Positions 13,201-24,668 of a DNA stretch of 64,000 nt are shown here, piece after piece (the first letter of the stretch is position 1; the number at the start of each line of letters is the position of its first letter). The notes below the pieces were generated by a model that worked only from the letters and a program-made list of their open reading frames with translations, ran no database searches and was not told the origin of the DNA. The translations under genes and the position numbers were made by a program. The stretch comes from Flaccisagitta enflata. Lineage: Eukaryota > Chaetognatha > Sagittoidea > Aphragmophora. The stretch lies in contig OZ231127.1 of assembly GCA_965153355.1 (NCBI GenBank), positions 42,656,001 to 42,720,000 of the forward strand. The letters are read 5' to 3'.

Positions 13201-15301
13201 GAAATGCGGCCGTTGCTGGAAAATAAATCGTTCCTCTCCGTCCAAATGGACTTTCTCATGAGAGAACGGCCGACCAAGGTGCAAAGACTACTCGCCAAAG
13301 TGGTTGACCTTGTGCGGGACAACCAGCTGCGCGCGTTACCCACCAATTCTTATTCCATTTTTGACTTCAAAGACGTTTTGTCGAGCATGAGCTCTGGTGT
13401 GCAAATTGGCAAGATCGTCTTCACCATACCGGAAATTCCGACCATGACCTGCATCAGAAGCAAGCCAGTTTTGTTTCAGCCCAAATTCAGTTATCTAGTC
13501 ACCGGAGGATGTGGTGGCATTGGACAACAGTTTTTGAAATGGTTGGTCAACGAAGGTAAGATGTGATTTTCAATCAAGTCATTTTTGACAGTGATAGTGA
13601 GAATTGCGGTCGAGCTTTTTGGGCAGCGTTCCCAAAGGGCCGATGTCCTGTAGAACACAGGGGTGAATTTCTATATGTCCGTACTTCCTTCATTCCTTCC
13701 ATACGTCCTCCCCCCGAGGCCTTCTAAGGCCCAAAATGAGCCCTCATAGGCCAAAAATCTACTTTGCCAGGCCTGAAATCAGTCATTCTAGACCCCAAAT
13801 CAGACCTCTCAAGCCTCAAATCAGCCCTCACAAGCCTCAAATCCGCCCTCACAGGCTCAAAATCAGCTCTTCCCTGGCTAAAATCACTCCTTACAGATCC
13901 AAACAGGCCTCTCAGACCTAGGGCCTAGTCTAGGTCACTGAAGCCTGAAATTAGATATCTGAAGCATGATCAGCCATCTCAGACCCCCTTAGTTCTGCCC
14001 CAGATGTATGGAAATTCACCCCTGTGTTCTACAGGACATCGGCCCTTTGCGGCCGCTGCCCTGCCCTCACCTCATTACCTCATCACCCCAAGCAGGGCAA
14101 TGGTTACCGCTGATCATGTGTGATTCTTGGATAACTTGTTCTATTTCAACTTGATTCTTTTTGGGCAGCGGCCCCAAAGGGCCGATGTCCTGTAGGACAC
14201 AGGGGTGAATTTCAGAAAATCCGTAGGTGCGTCCATGTCGTATCAGCCTCCCACTGAAATCTCAGCTCAAGCCCAAAATCAAAATCAGCCAAAGCCAAAT
14301 CAGCTCAGGCCCAAATCAGCCCTCCAAGCCCAAAATCAGCCCTCTCAAGCCCAAAATCAGCCCTCTCAGGCCCAAAATCAGCCCTCTCAGACTCAAAATC
14401 AGCCCTCTCAGGCCCAAAATCAGCTCTTTCAGCTCCAAAATTAGCTCCAAATTAGCCCCAAATCAGCCCTCTCAAGCCCAAAATCAGCCCTCTCAAGCCC
14501 AAAATCAGCTCTCTCAGGCCCAAAATCAGTCCTCTCAGGCCCAAAATCACCCCTTTCAGCTCCAAATTTAGCTCTCTAATATCCTAAATCAGCCTTGTCA
14601 GGCTCAAAATCAAGCATGTCAGCTCTTTAATGTGCCTTCTAAGGACGTCTGGAAATTCACCCCTGTGTCCTACAGGACATCGGCCCTTTGGGGCCGCTGC
14701 CCTGCTCTCACTATACTTCTTCAGCTGATCACTCCTAGCAGGGCATCGGGTACCGCTGACCATGTGCGATCCTTGGATGACTAGTTTATTCTAGTGTTTC
14801 ATTCTCTGCTCAACAACAGAACTTTCCTCTTCCCAACCACACGCGACCAAGCCAATCATGTGACCAAAACCTGAATTTTCTTCAGGTGCTGTACATGTCT
14901 TTGTTATTACAAGGAGTATAACTGGAAACTCTGGCAGCAGATTAAGAACGCAACAATGGCTGAAAGAAAACGGCGTAGATATTCAAATCATTCAAGCTGA
15001 TTTGACATCCAAAGAAGAAACGGAGCGAGCCTTGTCCAAAATCGAGGTTTGGATTTGTTATGATTGTGGCGGATAAGACTTACGTCATGATCACGATGAT
15101 GCGTATTTATTGGCAATTAGCTTTGCCAAGCACATTGATTGAAATCTACTTGTTTGTCTTCAACAGGAATCAAAATATCCTTTGAAAGGAATTTTCCATA
15201 TTGCGGGAAAAATTCTGAATACACCCTCAGACAAAATGGAGGTTTGTCAAATGGTTGAATGATGTATTTCTGATATCATTCCAACACAAACACACACTCA
15301 T

Positions 15302-15376
<75 letters not shown>

Positions 15377-15518
15377 TATCTTCATCATACTACATCACAC
15401 ATTACATCACACACACACATCACACACACACACACACATCACCACACACACACACATTACACAATACATCACATCACCACACACACACACACACACATCA
15501 CACACACACACACACACA

Positions 15519-15549
<31 letters not shown>

Positions 15550-15676
15550 TTCTTCTTCTTCTTCTTCTTCTTCTTCTTGCTTCTTCTTCTTCTTCTTCTT
15601 CTTCTTCTTCTTCTTCTTCTTCTTTCTTCTTCTTCTTCTTCTTTCTTCTTCTTCTTCTTCTTCCTTCTTCTCCACA

Positions 15677-15707
<31 letters not shown>

Positions 15708-15711
15708 CATT

Positions 15712-15779
<68 letters not shown>

Positions 15780-15781
15780 CA

Positions 15782-15819
<38 letters not shown>

Positions 15820-16193
15820 CACACACACATCACATCACACACACATCACACACACACACCACATTCATCATCATCATCACACACACACACATCACACATC
15901 ACACATCACACACACACACATCATCATCACACACATCATCATCATCATCACACACATCACACACACACACACACACACACATACATCACACACACACATC
16001 ACATCACACACACACATCATCATCACATCATCATCATCATCAATATCATCATCATCATCAATCATCATCATCATCCACATCACACACACACACACACACA
16101 CACACACATCACATCACACACACACATCACACACACACACACACACACCACACACACACACACATCACATCACATCACACATCACATCACACA

Positions 16194-16242
<49 letters not shown>

Positions 16243-19200
16243 TGTGTTTTCTGTTCGTTGCAGCTCAACGAGATGGCAGAGTGTATCGACTCTAAAGCCA
16301 CATCGGCCTTCCGACTACACGAATTCTCCAAAAGAAAAAGCTTGGACTTTTTCATCACATTCAGCTCGGTGAGACGGCGAATTTTTCCGGGGGAAAAATA
16401 CTGTTTAAGCCCACTTTTGCATCAATACTGGACCAATTATCTGGAACCACTCACACTTTCATTGGTCAAATTGTCACTTGACACACTGGATATGTATACT
16501 TATGTCATACTTTACACTGATGGTTTTCTGGGATCAAATTTCTAAACACAGGGAAATTTCGAATTTTCAAAGATAGCGATCTGTATTAAGACAGTTTGGC
16601 TGAGAGAACGGTGTTCTTTTATCTTCTTTTTTTTTGCAAACTTGAAACTTCGACCAGCCCCCTAACAGTGGACAAAACTGAAATTTGTAGAAATTTTCAG
16701 TTTAACCTTCCTCAGTAATATTGGCAAAATCTGTTTTGATTTTTTGCTAAATATATAGAAATTTTTCTTTCAAATATCACGTATGTCTCATCTCAATCAC
16801 TTTTATTCGCTTGTTTTCCATATTGACCTATGTCGACACCCTAGATGTTGCTTTCGTAGGCACGCTGTCATAAAAAGCGTTATTCGAGTTGAGCTCAAAC
16901 TGTCATTTGTAAGAGGCTTACAAAAGGCTAACTAATATCACAGTCGGTAAAAACATTTTTGAGCACCAATCAATTTTGGGGGGCGTGCCCGGCGTGCACG
17001 CTCTTAAAAAGATACTAGTTTTAGACCTGCAAATGAATCAATGTGATCCTATTTGTAGGAATGAAAACAACTTGAATGAAAACTACTTGATTTCATTTTC
17101 AGGTTGCTTGTACATGGGGGAATTCAGAGCAAGCAGCTTACGTGGCGGCGAACAATGCGTTGGATGAACTGATTGTTTATCGCCGAAAAATTGGATTGCC
17201 GGGCTTGTCTTTACAACTTGGAGCAGTAGAAGGAACTGGATTTTTGACAACAAACAAGTAATGTAACGAGCCCGATCAGGCAACGATGCGTCCAGACTGT
17301 GTCTCTGCGTGTATTGACTTTGGCGCTCGACTTAGACGGACAGATAGATGAAAAGACATAGTACCATAAGAGGTTCTCAAAACCTCCTAACGACTGTTTG
17401 ACATGATGCGTGACATCCTCGCGGCTTAAAATTGCCAAAAACTGTGATTTTCAAGGGGGCGTAACGGATGGACTGACGGACGGACCGACCAACCAACGGA
17501 CGGACGGACGGACAGATTCTCTTATAGAGATGCGAGGACGCATCTAAAAAGAGATTGCTTTTCCAGCTGTCCCTATGGCTTTGGCCAAGGTGGTAATCAT
17601 AAGGCGGAAAGCTAATAAACCTCTTGGCTGGTGGAGGTAAACGTCTGAATGTTGAAAGCTTGGTTATTGGTCCACCTAATCCCATTTTCATGGAAAATGA
17701 TTTCCAACTCCAAATCATCCCGCTCCGGCCGCCAATTGCCATTGGGAGGGATCTGAACAGGAATGGATTGACTCAATGAAGCGCCTGGCTGAAGGGGGAC
17801 TGTGTTTCATTTGATTACCTTATGAAAATAGTATGACCACTGGATATTTCACCGTTTTTTGCAGGAAAGCCGCCCTAATCACCGAAAGCAAAGGCATGTT
17901 GGGGCTGCACATCAGAGAATACTTGACCATTCTCAGCTCAATTCTTCGAAATCATGATTGCTCTCTACCACCAGTTGTCACCATAACCAACTCGGTAAGA
18001 CCTAAGCAGTGTTTCTTTTTTGTTCTGCCGTTTCATGTAAAAAAATCAATTTTTCCAAAACTGACAATCTTCTATGGTTTTAAAATCATGATGAAAATGC
18101 ACTCCCTTTTGAATCAAAATCAAAATACAGAGTCCAGCAAGCACCCAATTTATTACAGGATTGGGAGAAAACGGCTAATTTTTGCCCCCGAGCAAGAAAT
18201 CGCGTCTCTCATTTGATCAAGAATCCTCGGGAAATAGCAGGTTACTTGAAGATAAGCTATGAAATTTGTGGCCCTTCCCATGTCCAATGCGTCAACATAA
18301 CTCGCCAATTTCATACTCTAACCCTGTCAGAGTCTCCCGAAATCACCGAGGAGCAATTTGAAGAAATTGTATGCAAGAAGCTCGCAGATTTGCTAGGTTT
18401 GGTCCTTGAAGATGTCGACATTCAACGGCCAATGACAGGTGAGTTGTAATTAAATATGATTCAGTACTACTGGTTGGCTCTACCAACTTACTACGCGAAT
18501 TAAAAAAAAAGACGCACCTTTTTATTTGTTGATAAAACTGACTTAAAAAGTGTTCACAAAATTTTAAAGAGAGAGTGATTTTGAAGATTTTCAAATTATC
18601 TTTCATTCTAGACCAATCCCAGATCTGTATCTTTAACGGTTTAGGAGCTAGAGCTTTCTAAAGTGAGACACCATTTTGCTTTTGAATTGCATCTTTTTCA
18701 AAGGGACTGCAAAAACAAATTTGGCAACATTTTCACTGAAAGTAATGCCATTTCCAAACGAAAAAAGATAGAGATACCAGATTGGCGCCAAATGAAAGAG
18801 TTTTTTCAAGGGCTTCAAAATGGTCTAAGATTTTAAGTAGTTTTTTTGATTTTCAATGGCACAATCAACCATTCAAAAGTGCGTCTTTTTTTTTAATTCG
18901 TATAGTAAAAGAAAAAAAATCTTTCAATTTGAAAAAAAAAAGCTTCAACTTTGGAAAATTGCTGTCCATAAACTAATAGTAATGAAGCTACTTAACCAGG
19001 ATGGTCTAATAATGAGGATTTGTGATAAATCCTTGTATTGCCGTCAAGCTGGGGTTTGTAGTTGAAAAAGTACTGGAGCAGCCCTCCTCCAGACTTGACG
19101 CATATTTTCAGGTTGATCTTTTTTTTCTGAAATGGCATAAGCAACTTTTTGTTTGCTTCATTCGTCGGTCAATTGGAAATATTTTTTTTTTGTTAGTAGG

Positions 19201-19715
19201 TTTTTCGCCCCTGCCCTATCGTCCACGACTATATACTACATAGGTTGTCCCCAAAAGAGACTCATTCTATTTTTCTTTTTAAGACTTTGGCGTGGACTCG
19301 TTGATGGCGGTGGATCTTGTCAACTGGATCAAGAAAGAGTTTGGCATCACTGTCAGCCAGCTGGATATACTTGGTAAGCTTGAAAGTGATTACTTATGCG
19401 TGTAGACGTACACTTACTCCCCGTTCTGCTATAACGGACCCAAGATTAACAGTGATCTGTTTACAATGGATATGAGACCATGCTTCTTCTTGTCAATTTT
19501 TTGAATTTAATATATATTGTCAATAACAGTAATCCCCTTGTAATCGTCGTTAATCCCTAGAAATCCGTTATCACGGTGTTCGACTGTGCTTCGTTATTTT
19601 TCCCTTGCGATGCTAGATCTACAAAATTTTTGCCATTTTTGCAGGCGGTATGACTACTCAGACGTTGCTCCAAAAGTCGTTTCATGGCGAAACCTGTCTG
19701 CCAGTGCGTAGATAG
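3742..19715 (+). CDS. Highly reducing type I polyketide synthase (animal PKS / FAS-like), 13 exons, 2439 aa
   Basis: Builds a polyketide or branched acyl chain by iterative condensation and reduction. Exons: 3742-3919, 6911-7028, 7281-7422, 7651-13555, 14886-15046, 15167-15241, 16264-16368, 17103-17257, 17865-17994, 18159-18240, 18331-18438, 19284-19373, 19645-19715. All junctions are GT-AG and in phase; the sum is 7320 nt. The start ATG follows an in-frame TAA at 3718. KS (about 54-470): DTACASS Cys222, [12 protein letters not shown] His357, SNFGH His397. AT (about 585-880): GHSLGE Ser685, His784 in PFHTHHMD, which fits malonyl loading. [12 protein letters not shown] His975, VDGMFQ Asp1126. 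[11 protein letters not shown] from 1397, His1479. [11 protein letters not shown] near 1897. KR: GGCGGIG 2098-2104, Ser2228, Tyr2241, Asn2245. [13 protein letters not shown] Ser2392. It ends 20 residues past the last ACP exon junction, with no thioesterase. Family-level call is firm; the product is unknown. Confidence 0.95.
4046..4110 (+). mobile_element. Family B-like end in PKS intron 1
   Basis: ACCAGTAAAGGCGGCTCTCG then CCGACCGGAAAAAAATCGTAA matches the family B terminal hairpin (GGCG-GCTCT-CGCC). A related sequence with AAAATCGAAAAACGTTTTTCG is at 6475-6505, so a composite element may have been split by the CT-rich and minisatellite DNA between them. Confidence 0.5.
4150..4600. repeat. 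(CT)n / CCCT-rich microsatellite in PKS intron 1
   Basis: Nearly pure polypyrimidine on the plus strand, made of CT, CCT and CCCT units. The long Ser/Leu/Pro frames on the plus strand and Arg/Glu/Gly frames on the minus strand are translations of this tract. Confidence 0.95.
4670..5290 (+). mobile_element. Family D element, left-truncated, with ~20-bp minisatellite (D0)
   Basis: About 25 imperfect units related to AGGCTCAAATCCCAGCCTC (4670-5160), then the family D right arm: GCATAGGTCATCGG and the palindrome GGCCCCTTCGGGGCC (about 5184-5198). The conserved tail GGGTACCGCTGACCATCTAA follows to about 5290. The left arm is not recognisable; CT-rich DNA sits there. Confidence 0.65.
5427..5850 (+). 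mobile_element. Family D element, copy D1
   Basis: The left arm GGACAGCAGCCCCGAAGGGG then CCGATGACCTATGCT (5429-5463) is inverted at 5734-5767 (AGCATAGGTCATCGG, CTCCTTTGGGGCCGCTGCC). Between them are CTCAAATCCCAGCC minisatellite units (5520-5730). The tail GGGTACCGCTGACCATTTAA runs to about 5850. In D2, D3 and D5 both arms carry GATGTCCTGTAG instead of GATGACCTATGC. Confidence 0.75.
5870..6500. other. PKS intron 1, A/T-rich part
   Basis: No exon seen. An imperfect inverted repeat brackets it: AGGAGACTTTTTTATAAGAG and GCCTGAGATTTGCC near 5855-5900 against GCCTTAAAACGGC and TTTTGTCTCTTATAAAA near 6190-6258. This suggests an unclassified foldback of about 400 bp. Confidence 0.4.
6505..6632. repeat. 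(ACT)n microsatellite
   Basis: About 40 ACT/CTA units with a few ACC variants at the 5' side. It lies in PKS intron 1. Confidence 0.95.
6675..6872 (+). mobile_element. 198-bp MITE, copy 1, TSD GTAG (Chapaev-like)
   Basis: It begins CACACTTACTTTG, ends CGCGAATCAGTCGAGTGTG, and is flanked by GTAG at 6671-6674 and 6873-6876. The ends share an inverted CACAC...ATCGCGAAGT core. It is nearly identical to 35508-35705, which has the same 198-bp length and a different 4-bp duplication. The CAC terminus and 4-bp duplication fit the Chapaev branch of the CMC superfamily; that assignment is inference. Confidence 0.8.
7037..7201. repeat. (CTGT)n(CT)n microsatellite in PKS intron 2
   Basis: It starts about 8 bases after the intron 2 donor (7029) and fills most of the 252-bp intron. 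The Cys/Leu/Ser and Arg/Glu frames across it are repeat translations. Confidence 0.95.
13621..14135 (+). mobile_element. Family D element, copy D2 (PKS intron 4)
   Basis: The left arm at 13621-13671 is inverted at 14011-14061. The interior has AAATCAGCCCTC-type minisatellite units, and the tail ACCGCTGATCATGTGTGATT extends to about 14135. Both arms share one change relative to D3 (TGTCCTGTAGAACA on the left, TGTTCTACAGGACA on the right), so they still pair. Confidence 0.8.
14160..14785 (+). mobile_element. Family D element, copy D3 (PKS intron 4)
   Basis: The arms at 14163-14213 and 14652-14702 are reverse complements at all 51 positions. Each arm contains two palindromes, GGCCCCAAAGGGCC (14170-14183) and TGTCCTGTAGGACA (14186-14199). 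The interior is a ~21-bp minisatellite with core CCCAAAATCAGCCCTCTC, and the tail GGGTACCGCTGACCATGTGC then GATCCTTGGATGACTAGTTT. It lies in tandem with D2. No coding capacity. Confidence 0.85.
15298..16242. repeat. (ATC)n/(CA)n/(TTC)n compound microsatellite filling PKS intron 6
   Basis: Nearly the whole 1022-bp intron is simple sequence: ATC runs at 15298-15375, 15521-15548 and 16195-16242, TTC at about 15549-15670, and CA/ATCA mixtures elsewhere. The last ATC run stops about 20 bases before the acceptor at 16261-16263. The plus-strand His/Thr/Ile frame runs through into exon 7 by chance. Confidence 0.95.
17260..17552 (-). mobile_element. Family A element, copy A3 (PKS intron 8)
   Basis: Reverse orientation. 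The tail AACGAGCCCGATCAGGCAAC and GATGCGTCC begins within about 10 bases of the intron 8 donor (17258). The GGAC/GACC tract is at about 17468-17515 and the hairpin AGATGCGAGGACGCATCT at 17528-17545. The tail's GATGCGTCC matches the arm plus loop of its own hairpin. Confidence 0.75.
18600..18850 (+). repeat. Dispersed repeat F, copy 1 (PKS intron 11)
   Basis: About 240 bp beginning CTAGACCAATCCCAGATCTG, with landmarks GAGCTAGAGCTTTC, ATGCCATTTCCAAACG and CAAATGAAAGAG. Related, diverged copies are at 22047-22280 and 40630-40830. No open frame or terminal repeat was recognised. Confidence 0.6.
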
Positions 19716-20671
19716 CAGACGCAGCTTGGTCATGATTTCTCCCTCATTAAAATGTGCGACTCAACGAACTACGTCACTAACACGCTGTGAATGTTTTCAC
19801 TTCATAATCTTCTGTTTTCAATCTTACAATCTTGCAATTTTCCTACTGGTTGCTTTCCCCGTGTCTTTGAATTGTTATTTCGATTGATATCAGGGTAGCT
19901 GTAGAAAGTTATCATACTTGGCGGAGAAGCCATCAGCCAGATACGTTTGAGGAGTTCAGGGACAAGAAATTGAGTGTGAGACCCCAGGTTGAGCTCTTCT
20001 AACTAAGTTTTGCGAAGATGGCAGAAACTTTATTTTCACAAGCAAGGATTACAAATGAATTTAATTCGCAGATAGTTTTATGGTAGTAAAATAAAATCAA
20101 ATCATACACACACATACACATGCAAACATGATACCCTTTCATTTTCCAAATGATACGAAAAAAAAAAACTTTTTTCACTGGGGGATATATCATGCAAATG
20201 AAATCCTCCAAGTAATCAAAATCATTGGAGAGTGGAAATGCTATTATCAAAATATATGATAATCCCTGCGTTCCGATTTATCAGAAGCAATGCACAGGTT
20301 CGATTATGAGGCCACGAGACAGTTAAGTAGAATGGAAAATAAAGCATTGAAAAAAATATTCACGTTATGTCAGCAGGATAATAAAGAATGACTGCTATAC
20401 ATCGATCACAATGGACGAAAAGACGGAAATTGACCTCGCGAAAGATTCATTAATCATGAATTTCCTTTGAGTCAATAAATGTTCAATTCCATTCAGTTGA
20501 TTTGATAATGGGTTTTGGATATCACTTTTGATGAATTATCTGTTCCTAATTAAATTGGATTATTTGGGTAAAGACATTTCATCACTTATGATGAATGAAT
20601 ATGTAGGTAATAGATAACATGAGTGATCACTTGAGGGACTTTTCGTTTGTGACAGTTTTCTCATTTCTCTA
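19716..20671. other. Convergent 3' region between the PKS and the minus-strand gene
   Basis: It follows the PKS stop (19713-19715) and precedes the minus-strand stop (20672-20674). AATAAA occurs on the plus strand near 20335 and 20475, and its complement TTTATT near 20030, so both transcripts could end here. I see no further gene. Confidence 0.5.
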
Positions 20672-23867
<3,196 letters not shown>

Positions 23868-24353
23868 CTGCAGAGAAGATGGATAAAGGACAGCAAATGA
23901 AACAGATGAGGAAAGAATAGAAGACGACGAGGGACAGAAGGGGAGAGTCAAAAAAAGAAAAAAAGAAACAATGTGCCGTTTCTTTCCTTTTTTTTTATCA
24001 ACAGGATTTTTTGGTCATCATTTTTCATCCTGATAACTTCCTGACAACTACCGGTATGGCATACTATCTGAAAGCAGATCACAGAGGAGCTTTCAACGCA
24101 CGAAACGAAACTTCTAGTTCCCGCGCGCTCTTCCACTCGTGCCAACGCGTCGAAAACTAACTCCGCTTCCATCACCGCCAACTTACCTTTCATTATTCTG
24201 CCTCTTCTTTTTAGAGAGAGAGAGAGGGAGAGGCTGTCTTTTTCCCATCCGCTCTCAAGAGGGAGAGAGAGAGAGAAAAAAATGAAATTTATATTTTTAA
24301 AATTTTTAAGTTGGGCGAGAGTGACCTCAGGCCTTACATTCATCAACAAGAAT

Positions 24354-24635
24354 ATGAAGGGGTCACGGAAAACTGCTGCCATCATCCTCGTCATTTCGCT
24401 TTTTGCCTTGAATTCAAGCGACGCAGAAAATTTTACTCACTATGAACGTAAGTGTGAGATTGCCGTCTATAAAGAGATCTAATAATGATTAGATCTGATG
24501 TAATGCAGTCTTTCCCTCGCCATTGTGATCCGTTGGTCTTTTCGTTTGTTAGAATTCAATAAGATGTAAAACAAAAAGTTGTTGAATAGAGTGCAGTTTC
24601 TTTTCATGGTACCACCTGGGCCAAATAAATTGATA

Positions 24636-24668
<33 letters not shown>

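Noticed and set aside
7666-13566. Treating the 1966-codon open frame as a complete gene
   Set aside because: It begins inside the KS domain and stops inside the KR. In-phase flanking exons supply the start of KS, the rest of KR and the ACP.
15255-16545. His/Thr/Ile-rich frame running into PKS exon 7
   Set aside because: The microsatellite intron is open in this frame by composition. The splice acceptor at 16261-16263 gives the exact phase for exon 7.
3742-19715. Bacterial PKS gene cluster or recent bacterial transfer
   Set aside because: Twelve spliceosomal introns full of host repeats and no clustered tailoring genes; an animal-type gene is the simpler reading.
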